Below are positions 1-5,941 of a DNA stretch of 12,225 nt, in pieces. The translations under genes and the position numbers were made by a program. The stretch is from contig CAMHKP010000003.1 in assembly GCA_946185785.1 (NCBI GenBank), positions 1 through 12,225 on the forward strand, in the 5' to 3' direction. Source of the DNA: an uncultured Alphaproteobacteria bacterium. GTDB taxonomy: Bacteria > Pseudomonadota > Alphaproteobacteria > Rs-D84. Within the stretch, counting starts at the first letter, position 1; each line of letters opens with the position of its first letter. Under the pieces are notes generated by a model, which did no database searches, was not told the origin of the DNA, and was given only the letters and a program-made list of their open reading frames with translations.

Positions 1-786
1 CACCTTGGCATTATTTATTGGTGTGCGTTTTAATGATTTTATTGCACCATTGCCGTTTTCATCATAGTACCCCGTTGTACCATCGCTTTTCTTAAAGCGG
101 TACATTTTAACATTTCCGCGTAATGCTTCGAATTGAACCGCCAAAACGTGTCCATTATCAATCTTTTCACCATTGGAAAAGTTTTCTTCGTAAAGAACCG
201 AAAAATGCTGACCTGCACGAACATCGCGTTCAAAGTCCATTTCAAAAGCCAATAAATCATATACATCAATTAAAATACCCGCAGGAATTCCAGCACGAAC
301 CCCAGCCAGATAAAAACTGTCACCGTTTTTGATTTCGCCAGATTTATATACGGCACGCGTATCACGTTGAACTTCAACCGTATTACAATTCCAACCACCG
401 TTTTCAGCACATGTCAATTCAACCTGTTTCCATGGAGATGGAATAACAACGATTTTTGAAACAGGGGAATTGGTATCTGCGCGAACAAATTCAATTTTAT
501 CACTGTTTGCGCGCAATGTTGATATACCAGCGTCTTTCTTTAAGATGTTGGCAATTGTGTTCACATCGCTGTTATTCAAGCCCTGATCGACCAACAATTT
601 ACCAAGCGTGTCGCCCGACGCAACGACAACCACCGTTTTGCATTCGTTTGGTTCATAGACCTGTGTGATACGACCGCTGCGATGGGTTGCAACAACCGCG
701 ATTGCCACAAATGTTAATATTATTGCCAGCGACATCACCAATTGGGATAAAAACGTTGGATTAAGAATCTGTTTTACTTTTTTCAT
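1..786 (-). CDS. M23-family murein peptidase, N-terminal part (truncated by window edge)
   Basis: A frame open from the ATG at 786 to base 1 gives 262 residues without a stop, so the C-terminus lies outside the window. Residues 16-34 form one hydrophobic membrane anchor (SQLVMSLAIILTFVAIAVV) after a basic start. Residues 51-100 look like a LysM/OapA-type module (VASGDTLGKLL). Residues 150-250 match the region that precedes the catalytic domain in MepM/Csd3-like M23 peptidases: GDSFYLAGVRAGIP, then FERDVRAGQHFSVLYE, then TGYYDENG and SLKRTPINNAKV, which normally leads into the zinc domain. The catalytic HxxxD and HxH motifs are therefore expected just past the edge and are not visible. The inferred role is periplasmic cleavage of peptidoglycan cross-links from the inner membrane. 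The start is fixed by the anchor and by a -10 box 7 nt upstream; no Shine-Dalgarno sequence is seen. Confidence 0.82.
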   Translation of the reverse strand, partial: MKKVKQILNPTFLSQLVMSLAIILTFVAIAVVATHRSGRITQVYEPNECKTVVVVASGDTLGKLLVDQGLNNSDVNTIANILKKDAGISTLRANSDKIEFVRADTNSPVSKIVVIPSPWKQVELTCAENGGWNCNTVEVQRDTRAVYKSGEIKNGDSFYLAGVRAGIPAGILIDVYDLLAFEMDFERDVRAGQHFSVLYEENFSNGEKIDNGHVLAVQFEALRGNVKMYRFKKSDGTTGYYDENGNGAIKSLKRTPINNAKV

Positions 787-801
787 AGGCTCAATTATAA
801 T
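773..801 (+). promoter_or_regulatory. Predicted promoter of prmC, leaderless type
   Basis: A -35 box TTTACT (773-778) and a perfect -10 box TATAAT (796-801) are separated by 17 bp. Only 6 nt (AGTTTT) lie between the -10 box and the prmC ATG at 808, so transcription should start at or within a base or two of the ATG. No Shine-Dalgarno sequence is present. The -35 box lies inside the coding region of the divergent M23 gene. Confidence 0.6.
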
Positions 802-822
802 AGTTTTATGGAAATAAATCAA
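794..822 (-). promoter_or_regulatory. Predicted promoter of the M23 peptidase gene, leaderless type
   Basis: On the minus strand a -35 box TTGATT (822-817), a 17-bp spacer and a perfect -10 box TATAAT (799-794) precede the ATG at 786 by 7 nt (TGAGCCT). The -10 box shares bases with the prmC -10 box in the palindrome ATTATAAT (794-801), and the -35 box lies inside prmC. The two promoters can hardly be occupied at once. Confidence 0.55.
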
Positions 823-1578
823 GCGTTCGCGATTTTAAGTCGTGCCGGTGGGGTGCATGCCGCGCGAATAATAACGGAACATTATGGAACTATGTCTCGG
901 TTCGCGGTTTGGCGCGCGGCACGTGCGTTGCGCCATGGGGTGCCTGTGGCCAAGATTATCCATGAAAAGTGGTTCTATGGGATTCCTTTTTATACGAATA
1001 AATATACGCTTGATCCGCGACCAGATACCGAAACATTGGTGGAATCGGTTCTGCGTGATTGGAAAAAGAAAAAAGATTTACATGTGTTAGATTTGGGAAC
1101 TGGTACTGGGTGCATTGCAATTTCGATTATAATGAACATTCTTGGGGCCACCGCAATTGGGGTTGATAAATCATGTCGTGCTTTGCGTGTTGCACGCAAA
1201 AATGCATGTAATATGGAATTGTGCAGCCAATTTTCCGCAATTCATGGGACTTTTAAGCATGCTAATTTACATGGCGAACAATTTGATGTTATTGTTTCAA
1301 ATCCACCATATATTGCGCGTGGTGATAAACGTGTAAATATGGGTGCAAAATTTGACCCAGAAATCGCATTGTACGCAAAACATAACGGACTGGCGGCATA
1401 CGAACAAATTGCGCGTTATGCGCATTCGTGGTTAAATACTGATGGTCGTTTGTATTTGGAAATAGGGGCGGGAATGTCGCGTGCGGTTCGTTCAATATTC
1501 ACATCAAACGGTTGGAAATTTATTCGTGCTGATAAAGATTTGGGTGGTAAAATTCGTGTGCTGGTATTCAGCGTATAA
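808..1578 (+). CDS. prmC: Peptide chain release factor N5-glutamine methyltransferase
   Basis: PrmC (HemK) methylates the glutamine of the GGQ motif in release factors RF1 and RF2, using S-adenosylmethionine in the cytoplasm, and so tunes translation termination. The 256-residue product shows a short helical N-terminal substrate-binding domain (about 1-60), the PrmC signature DPRPDTETLVE (69-79), the SAM-binding motif I LDLGTGTGCIAI (94-105), an acidic motif at GVDKS (118-122) and the glutamine-binding NPPY (165-168). It is a little shorter than the usual roughly 280 residues, with the difference in the N-terminal domain. The PRPDTETLVE form is typical of alphaproteobacterial homologues. The ATG at 808 lies 6 nt after a TATAAT box, so the mRNA is probably leaderless. 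RF genes are not in the window. The 3' end overlaps the convergent hydrolase gene by 11 bp. Confidence 0.93.
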   Translation: MEINQAFAILSRAGGVHAARIITEHYGTMSRFAVWRAARALRHGVPVAKIIHEKWFYGIPFYTNKYTLDPRPDTETLVESVLRDWKKKKDLHVLDLGTGTGCIAISIIMNILGATAIGVDKSCRALRVARKNACNMELCSQFSAIHGTFKHANLHGEQFDVIVSNPPYIARGDKRVNMGAKFDPEIALYAKHNGLAAYEQIARYAHSWLNTDGRLYLEIGAGMSRAVRSIFTSNGWKFIRADKDLGGKIRVLVFSV

Positions 1579-2299
1579 ATTCAAGATTTATAATCGGTAT
1601 TGTATCATGGGCGGCATTTTGAATAACGTGTAATTCGTTATTGCCAATCCATTTTCGCGACAGTTCATTTGGTACCGTTTTATCATTTTCTGCGATATAA
1701 TGCACCTGTGAAATACGCGGCAATGTGTTCAGGTTTAACGAATGTTTAAGCGGGGTGTCGCCAAAATGTTTTGTCCAATCGCTGTGGTTCAGTACGCCAG
1801 CAATAGTTATCCATTGTTTTGTGTTAATGTCTGGGTAATTTTGTATAACCAAACCAGAAATCATCGCGCCACCAGAATATCCAATCAGTATAACAGGACG
1901 ATTTTTTGCGATTGTTTTTATTGCCGATGCGATTGAATCAACCATTGCTTTTGAAAAGCGACCATCGGTCCAATCTGTTTTTGTGCATTTTTCGTCCATA
2001 ATAAATTGGCATGGTCGTGCGATATATACAACGTTTGATGATTTATCATTTGCCGCCATATCGCGCATAAATGTTGCGTGTGGTGTTGGGTTGCTTGTCG
2101 CGCGCCCACGGGCATTAAATGCGCGTCCGTCACCTTCGATATAAACATGGACTGGGGCGTTTTTATCTGTAATCTTTTGAATTGTTGCCACAGAATATAG
2201 TTTATCGTCATCTGGTTTAACAGTCACCATGTTATCGTGCTGTGTATTATTGACACAACCCATCAATGTGAATAACAAAATGAATATTGCCCGCCACAT
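1568..2299 (-). CDS. Alpha/beta-hydrolase-fold lipoprotein
   Basis: The 243-residue product begins with a lipoprotein signal (hydrophobic 4-12, lipobox LMGC, Cys15 as the lipidated residue), so it should be exported and membrane anchored. A serine hydrolase triad is visible: Ser142 in the nucleophile elbow GYSGG (140-144), a probable Asp206 (AENDKTVP) and His231 (NAAHDT). Upstream, VYIEGDGRAF (52-61), SNPTP (69-73) and RPCQF (95-99) are features I associate with a proteobacterial family of unknown substrate; Cys97 and Cys105 could form a disulfide. An esterase, lipase or peptidase role is possible but cannot be chosen from sequence. The gene lies 40 bp after the HD hydrolase gene on the same strand with no terminator between, so co-transcription is plausible. 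A TATACA element on the minus strand (about 10 nt before the ATG) may add a promoter. Confidence 0.8.
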   Translation of the reverse strand: MWRAIFILLFTLMGCVNNTQHDNMVTVKPDDDKLYSVATIQKITDKNAPVHVYIEGDGRAFNARGRATSNPTPHATFMRDMAANDKSSNVVYIARPCQFIMDEKCTKTDWTDGRFSKAMVDSIASAIKTIAKNRPVILIGYSGGAMISGLVIQNYPDINTKQWITIAGVLNHSDWTKHFGDTPLKHSLNLNTLPRISQVHYIAENDKTVPNELSRKWIGNNELHVIQNAAHDTIPIINLEFIR

Positions 2300-2339
2300 A
2301 ATGTGGAATTGTATAATGTGGCAATACGAAAAGAAAGGG

Positions 2340-3236
2340 TTATTTTTGTGCCAAGTGTTTTTTCTTTTGTGCGTTTATCATTGCGCGCATGAAAACAGGG
2401 GACGAATATATCAGCGTGTCCCAATCGTGTTCAGTAAATTTTGCCTTTAATTGTTGCATTTTAATTGCGATTTTATTTGCGTCTGTATCACTCGTCTTTT
2501 CGTCCCCCAATTGTTTGGAATATTTCATATATTCTTCCAACGGGGTCAGGGGCAATGTTGGGCATTCTTTGCGTATTTCTGCGGCATGTTCAATTGCCAT
2601 AATGCTGAAATATGCTTCTTCTTCGGGGGTGTATTCGCGATCATCGCCACAACCGTTTAAGCGCGCCCAACGTTCCATCGCATGAACAAATGAATCATAT
2701 TCATACCAATATTCACGCATCATAGTGCGGGCAGGTTCGCTAACACTTTCATGTCGTTCGCGTGCTATTTTACATATTTCGCCATAATACCACATTTGTG
2801 AATCACAGCCACGGTTAAACCGTTTCCATACATCATCACCAATGTGTTGCCAATCGCGGTAAATGGAAGAAATGTTATTAAGTTTGTCCGCAAATACCAC
2901 CGCCAGCACGTCCATATCATTACATTTACGCAGTGCTGCAATAGTATGTTCCTTACGTATCTGCCATGGTTGTGATTTGTCTGATTCTGATGCACCGACA
3001 ACAATGTCTGCAACGCGTGCGCCAAAATTATTAACCAATTCAGCATATGTGGTATTGGTGTCTTCGATTGTGTCGTGCAATATTCCCGCAACAATGGCGT
3101 TTTCAGACGCATCTGCGAACATTAACGATTCCATAACCCCCAACGGATGCACAATGTATGGTGTTTTTGTTCCCTTGCGCAGTTGAGACGCATGTTTTTT
3201 TGCCGCAAATAAAACGGCGCGTTGAATTGTATTCAT
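2340..3236 (-). CDS. Stand-alone RelA/SpoT-type HD domain protein (predicted alarmone hydrolase)
   Basis: The 298-residue product carries an HD domain of the RSH type: RKGTKTPYIVHP (20-31, metal ligand His30), ILHDTIEDT (52-60, His54-Asp55 and Glu58-Asp59), ELVNNFGARVADIV (66-79) and FADKLNNIS (115-123, Asp117 and Asn121). In SpoT and the small Mesh1-like hydrolases these residues bind manganese and remove the 3' pyrophosphate of (p)ppGpp. No synthetase, TGS or ACT domain follows; residues about 165-298 are a charged extension, rich in acidic residues and Lys, that I cannot assign. Known small alarmone hydrolases are about 180-200 residues long, so this one is long. The ATG at 3236 is chosen because AAGGAA sits 6 nt upstream and the HD domain begins directly after it. 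An in-frame upstream ATG at 3362 would add 42 residues. Substrate is inferred; another phosphoester is possible. Confidence 0.75.
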   Translation of the reverse strand: MNTIQRAVLFAAKKHASQLRKGTKTPYIVHPLGVMESLMFADASENAIVAGILHDTIEDTNTTYAELVNNFGARVADIVVGASESDKSQPWQIRKEHTIAALRKCNDMDVLAVVFADKLNNISSIYRDWQHIGDDVWKRFNRGCDSQMWYYGEICKIARERHESVSEPARTMMREYWYEYDSFVHAMERWARLNGCGDDREYTPEEEAYFSIMAIEHAAEIRKECPTLPLTPLEEYMKYSKQLGDEKTSDTDANKIAIKMQQLKAKFTEHDWDTLIYSSPVFMRAMINAQKKKHLAQK

Positions 3237-3381
3237 GTTTGTTTCCTTTTTAGTTTGTATTCCGGAAACCAACGACACGACACATCTGGTGCCACGCGTG
3301 GTAACCGAAAAGTTTGATGAAGTTTTTTTGTGAAGTTCTGTGGGATTTTTTAATGGCGTCATATCACCACCCACATTTACT
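3237..3381 (-). other. 5' leader of the HD hydrolase gene, with possible N-terminal extension
   Basis: Between the predicted promoter and the strong ribosome site lie about 140 bp. An ATG at 3362 is in frame with the HD gene, is preceded by GGTGGTGAT, and is only about 13 nt from the predicted transcript start; translation from it would add 42 residues (MTPLKNPTELHKK...) with no recognisable domain. A 10-bp palindrome CCACGCGTGG lies at 3292-3301. I cannot decide between untranslated leader and an alternative start. Confidence 0.35.
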
Positions 3382-3409
3382 ATTATAGTATAAATAATTT
3401 GTATTTCAA
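3382..3409 (-). promoter_or_regulatory. Predicted promoter of the HD hydrolase gene
   Basis: On the minus strand, -35 TTGAAA (3409-3404), a 16-bp spacer and a perfect -10 TATAAT (3387-3382) predict a start near 3375. This gives a leader of about 140 nt before the ATG at 3236. The promoter lies just downstream of the tRNA terminator, so the gene appears to be an independent unit. Confidence 0.6.
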
Positions 3410-3423
3410 GAGGCGGATTTTTC

Positions 3424-3454
3424 GCAATAAAAAACCACCCAAACGGGTGGTTTT
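3424..3454 (-). terminator. Rho-independent terminator of tRNA-Arg
   Basis: The arms AAAACCACCC (3431-3440) and GGGTGGTTTT (3445-3454) form a 10-bp stem with a 4-nt loop. On the minus strand the stem runs into TTTTTTATT, a good U-tract, directly after the tRNA. The plus-strand tail is poorer, so the main direction is minus. Confidence 0.85.
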
Positions 3455-3461
3455 GAATTTC

Positions 3462-3538
3462 TGGCGCGCCCAGAAGGATTCGAACCCTCAACCTTTTGAT
3501 CCGTAGTCAAATGCTCTATCCAATTGAGCCATGGGCGC
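3462..3538 (-). tRNA. tRNA-Arg, anticodon ACG
   Basis: The 77-nt minus-strand sequence folds as a complete cloverleaf. The acceptor stem is GCGCCCA/TGGGCGC, the D stem GCTC/GAGC, the anticodon stem TTTGA/TCAAA with loop CTACGGA, and the T arm GAGGG-TTCGAAT-CCTTC with one G-U pair. The anticodon ACG reads arginine CGN codons; in bacteria A34 is normally deaminated to inosine by TadA. The discriminator base is G and the 3' CCA is encoded. The gene stands alone, with its own promoter upstream and a strong terminator downstream. Confidence 0.96.
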
Positions 3539-3549
3539 AACGGTGATAC

Positions 3550-3577
3550 ATTTTATATCAAAATATCCCGATTGCAA
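3550..3577 (-). promoter_or_regulatory. Predicted promoter of tRNA-Arg
   Basis: On the minus strand TTGCAA (3577-3572), a 16-bp spacer and TAAAAT (3555-3550) precede the mature tRNA 5' end by 11 nt, leaving a short 5' trailer for RNase P to remove. Confidence 0.55.
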
Positions 3578-3578
3578 G

Positions 3579-3598
3579 AAAAATCTAATGATTTTTTT
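3579..3598 (-). terminator. Possible weak terminator after htpX
   Basis: AAAAATC (3579-3585) and GATTTTT (3590-3596) form a 7-bp stem with loop TAAT, 17 bp past the htpX stop. The stem holds a single G-C pair, so it is weak and may be chance in AT-rich spacer DNA. Confidence 0.22.
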
Positions 3599-3612
3599 AT
3601 TTATAGTATTTT

Positions 3613-4542
3613 TTATGCCATAGATTCCAAACGGGCAATACGCTTTTCGGTTGCGGGGTGGGTTGAAAATATATCATCCATAAATCCGCGTGCACATGGT
3701 TCGGCAATGCATGCGATTGCCAACGAATGCATATTGCCAAGTTTTTTGCTTTCGCTTTTTCCACTTATTTTACGCAACGCGTTTGCCAATCCCATCGGGT
3801 TGCGTGTAATGTGTGCACCAGTTGCATCGGCGGCATATTCGCGACTGCGTGATATCGCCAATTGCAACAATGGGGTCACAATTGTATTAAATACAGTAAA
3901 TGCCAACCATACCATCATCAATACTGCCCCAGATTTATTATCGTTGTCATCGCGTGAACCACCACCATATAATGCCATACGGTATATAAGGTCAGCGGCA
4001 AATACTGTGACACCAATTCCAGTAATGATAAGCATATCAAGGCGAATATCACGATTGCCAATATGCGCACATTCGTGTGCAATCACACCTTCTAATTCTA
4101 GTCGGTCCAATTTCTTGATGATTCCGCGTGTCAATGCGACCGATGCATCGCGTGGGCTGCGTCCTGTGGCAAAGGCATTTAATGAATCATCGTCAATTAT
4201 ATATACGCGTGGACATGGCAGACCGGCCGCAATCGCAACATTTTCAACGGCATGAAACACATCGCGATATTGTGTGTCCGTGTCATGAATTTCATGTGCG
4301 TGTACGGCAGATAACATCATTGTGTCCCCAAATGCCCATGAAATTCCCATCCAGACTAAACATCCAATAAATGTTGGAATCGCAACACGTATTGTCGTTT
4401 CAATCGCTTCATTTATTGGGACAACACACCAAGTGAACAAAAACACCAATGCAACAAAAATCAGCGGAAACAGCAAAACAAGAAACGCTGTTTTTATATT
4501 GTTTTGGCGAATGTGGTCATAAACCGTTTTTACTTTTGGCAT
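3613..4542 (-). CDS. htpX: Membrane zinc metalloprotease HtpX
   Basis: HtpX is an inner-membrane M48 metalloprotease that degrades misfolded membrane proteins, working beside FtsH. The 309-residue product has two N-terminal membrane segments (about 19-41 and 52-72), the conserved AFATGR segment (123-128), the zinc site HECAH (156-160) followed by IGNRD, two further hydrophobic segments (about 170-188 and 206-229), the third ligand Glu235 in SREYAADATGA, and the family's closing FSTHPATEKRIARLE (292-306). All catalytic residues are present and the length is normal. The loop GGGSRDDNDNKSG (193-205) is the usual variable glycine/polar linker. The start at 4542 is preceded by a G-run (GGGGG) about 6 nt upstream. 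The gene is flanked by its own promoter upstream and the tRNA unit downstream, so it is probably monocistronic. Confidence 0.93.
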   Translation of the reverse strand: MPKVKTVYDHIRQNNIKTAFLVLLFPLIFVALVFLFTWCVVPINEAIETTIRVAIPTFIGCLVWMGISWAFGDTMMLSAVHAHEIHDTDTQYRDVFHAVENVAIAAGLPCPRVYIIDDDSLNAFATGRSPRDASVALTRGIIKKLDRLELEGVIAHECAHIGNRDIRLDMLIITGIGVTVFAADLIYRMALYGGGSRDDNDNKSGAVLMMVWLAFTVFNTIVTPLLQLAISRSREYAADATGAHITRNPMGLANALRKISGKSESKKLGNMHSLAIACIAEPCARGFMDDIFSTHPATEKRIARLESMA

Positions 4543-4562
4543 ATCAAACCCCCGATGTTGCC

Positions 4563-4591
4563 ATTATGGAATAATTCGCAGATAATGTCAT
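4563..4591 (-). promoter_or_regulatory. Predicted promoter of htpX
   Basis: On the minus strand ATGACA (4591-4586), a 17-bp spacer and CATAAT (4568-4563) each match the sigma70 consensus at five of six bases. The -35 box touches the stop codon of the upstream Smr gene. A start near 4556 leaves a leader of about 14 nt that contains the G-run ribosome site. I see no heat-shock sigma32 box. Confidence 0.55.
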
Positions 4592-4959
4592 TACTTTTTA
4601 TGATGGAATCGTACAGCAAATGAACCGTTGTTTATCGGGTGAAAATCGATAATATATGGTGATAAAATGCTTTCACGCGCCCATTGTGGAAAAAGTTCAT
4701 GCAATACACCACTGGCGCCAGTGATAATATTTGCGCTGCGTGCGCCAGATGTTGCAACCGACATGATATCACACCACGCTTCTTCAACGGTTTTGTTATG
4801 TAAATCAAGGACGATGTGTTCTGGTGTTGGGGATTTGGGTTTAGGTATACGGGTTGATAATTTCAGTTCACCACGGACCGCACGTTTTGTTGCATCATTA
4901 TCAGGCGTATATTCCACGCCAACCATTTGTAAAATATCTTCGTCCGATAATTGTTTCAT
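4591..4959 (-). CDS. Small Smr-domain protein
   Basis: The 122-residue product (from the ATG at 4959) has a short N-terminal segment that includes LSDEDILQMVGV (4-15) and then one Smr domain: LDLHNKTVEEAW (51-62, matching the family's DLHG-x-T-x-x-EA), IITGASGVL (78-86, a variant of the usual TGxG), FPQW (90-93) and a final GSFAVRF strand (112-118). Free-standing Smr proteins bind nucleic acid, and many are nucleases, some acting on RNA of stalled ribosomes. Here the glycine of DLHG is Asn and the second conserved glycine of TGxG is shifted (TGASG), so activity is uncertain. An ATG at 4977 would add six residues but lies upstream of the apparent -10 box, so 4959 is preferred. The cytoplasmic role is unknown; no partner gene (such as mutS) is nearby. 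Confidence 0.78.
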   Translation of the reverse strand: MKQLSDEDILQMVGVEYTPDNDATKRAVRGELKLSTRIPKPKSPTPEHIVLDLHNKTVEEAWCDIMSVATSGARSANIITGASGVLHELFPQWARESILSPYIIDFHPINNGSFAVRFHHKK

Positions 4960-4965
4960 AACACG

Positions 4966-4993
4966 ATGATACAACATATATTTTTGACGGCAA
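4966..4993 (-). promoter_or_regulatory. Predicted promoter of the Smr gene, leaderless type
   Basis: On the minus strand TTGCCG (4993-4988), a 16-bp spacer and TATCAT (4971-4966) are followed after 6 nt (CGTGTT) by the ATG at 4959. The -35 box starts immediately after the U-tract of the rlpA terminator. The -10 box matches five of six consensus bases. Confidence 0.42.
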
Positions 4994-5020
4994 TAAAAAA
5001 CGCCTCGACCGAGGCGTTTT
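4991..5020 (-). terminator. Rho-independent terminator of the rlpA-like gene
   Basis: AAAACGCCTC (4997-5006) and GAGGCGTTTT (5011-5020) form a 10-bp stem with a GACC loop, 20 bp after the rlpA stop codon. On the minus strand it runs into TTTTTTATTG. It separates rlpA from the Smr gene. Confidence 0.85.
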
Positions 5021-5039
5021 ATTTGAATGTAAGTTTTGA

Positions 5040-5912
5040 TTAAATGCTGTCAGCATTTACCCAACGGCCGTTTTTCAACAAGCCTGGGGCCATACCTTCG
5101 CTGCTACGCAATGCGTCAATTACACCGCGTGCCTTGGATGCGTCAAGGTTTTCGATACGAACCTTGTACATATCACCTTCGTGAACAACGGTTGCATCAC
5201 CATATGCACGCATACGTGCCGCTAATGTGTTTGCGCTGTCTTCTGCATAGAACGCGGCAACTTGGACACTGTAATCGCCAGTTGTTGCAACAGGTGCTGG
5301 TTGTGCCGCTGGTTTTGCTTCTACTGCCTGTGGTGCTGGTTCTGCAACGACAGCCTTTGGCGTTTCACCAATTGTTGCGTTTTTCACAGCAATTGATTCA
5401 TCAGCCAAAACCTGAATTTGAACCTTGGACGTGCCGTTCATACCAATGCGTGCAGCCGCAGCTGGTGACAAATCCATAATACGTGTATTTACAAATGGAC
5501 CACGATTGTTTACACGAACGACAACCGATTGGCCGTTATCCAAATTAGTCACACGTGCAATTGTTGGCAATGGCAAAGTCTTACTTGTCGCCAACATCTG
5601 TGATGCGTCAAATATTTCGCCGTTGCTGGTTTTGGTGCCATTTAATTCCGCTGGGACAATTCCTGCAATGCCGGTTTGATTGTATGCTAAATCTTCGACA
5701 GGGATGTATTGTACATCTTCAACCTTGTATGCGTTGCCGATATAGTATTTCGGTGCAGCTGCCATCAAATAAGCAGTATTCAATTCGGTGCTTTCAGCGA
5801 CCAATGTTTCTTCACCGAAACCGTCTGTACCGTATGTGGCGTTATTGTTTTGCGCCGTTGTGCATCCGGCCATTATTGCGGCCAATGCAGCCAATGAAAC
5901 TAGTTTTTTCAT
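5040..5912 (-). CDS. rlpA: RlpA-like SPOR-domain lipoprotein, apparently lacking catalytic residues
   Basis: The 290-residue product has a lipoprotein signal (hydrophobic 4-16, lipobox MAGC, Cys17), an RlpA double-psi barrel (about 55-168), an Ala/Pro/Glu-rich linker (about 185-210) and a C-terminal SPOR domain (212-290, YSVQVAAFYAEDSA onward). SPOR domains bind denuded glycan strands at the division septum. The barrel keeps TSNGEIFD, TLPLP, ARVTNLDNGQSVVVRV, RGPFVNTRIMDLSPAAA. However, the histidine usually found in AHxTLP is Ser110 (ATSKTLP) and the aspartate of NDRGP is Asn136 (NNRGP); these correspond to the two residues needed for lytic transglycosylase activity in Pseudomonas RlpA. I infer a glycan-binding rather than cleaving role. 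The start at 5912 is set by AAGGAG 7 nt upstream and by the signal peptide; an ATG at 5933 is less likely. It lies downstream of murJ but has its own promoter and terminator. Confidence 0.88.
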   Translation of the reverse strand: MKKLVSLAALAAIMAGCTTAQNNNATYGTDGFGEETLVAESTELNTAYLMAAAPKYYIGNAYKVEDVQYIPVEDLAYNQTGIAGIVPAELNGTKTSNGEIFDASQMLATSKTLPLPTIARVTNLDNGQSVVVRVNNRGPFVNTRIMDLSPAAAARIGMNGTSKVQIQVLADESIAVKNATIGETPKAVVAEPAPQAVEAKPAAQPAPVATTGDYSVQVAAFYAEDSANTLAARMRAYGDATVVHEGDMYKVRIENLDASKARGVIDALRSSEGMAPGLLKNGRWVNADSI

Positions 5913-5927
5913 GATTGGACTCCTTAC

Positions 5928-5939
5928 ATTCATATGAAT
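5928..5939. promoter_or_regulatory. Perfect 12-bp palindrome at the rlpA transcript start (possible operator)
   Basis: ATTCATATGAAT is perfectly self-complementary and covers the predicted rlpA start point (near 5935), between the -10 box and the ribosome site. The position would suit a repressor, but such AT palindromes also arise by chance. Confidence 0.25.
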
Positions 5940-5941
5940 TT

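Noticed and set aside
1574..1592. Inverted repeat TATAAAT...ATTTATA as a prmC/hydrolase terminator.
   Set aside because: The stem has no G-C pair and no U-tract follows on either strand.
2294..2321. Near-palindrome CCACATAATGTGG over the hydrolase start codon and a second copy of ATAATGTGG 15 bp away.
   Set aside because: The words are short and AT-rich and half of the match is coding sequence; two copies are not enough to claim an operator.
3292..3301. Palindrome CCACGCGTGG in the HD gene leader.
   Set aside because: It is a single 10-bp palindrome with imperfect flanks and no second copy seen; not enough for a binding-site call.
3237..3491. Reading the HD protein from a start at 3491.
   Set aside because: That frame would pass through the tRNA-Arg gene and its terminator. 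Starts at 3236 or possibly 3362 are sensible.
3524..4255. Long open frame (243 residues) on the plus strand antisense to htpX.
   Set aside because: It runs opposite a complete HtpX with all catalytic motifs, has no recognisable domain, and begins within the tRNA gene. It is a shadow of the real gene's codon pattern.
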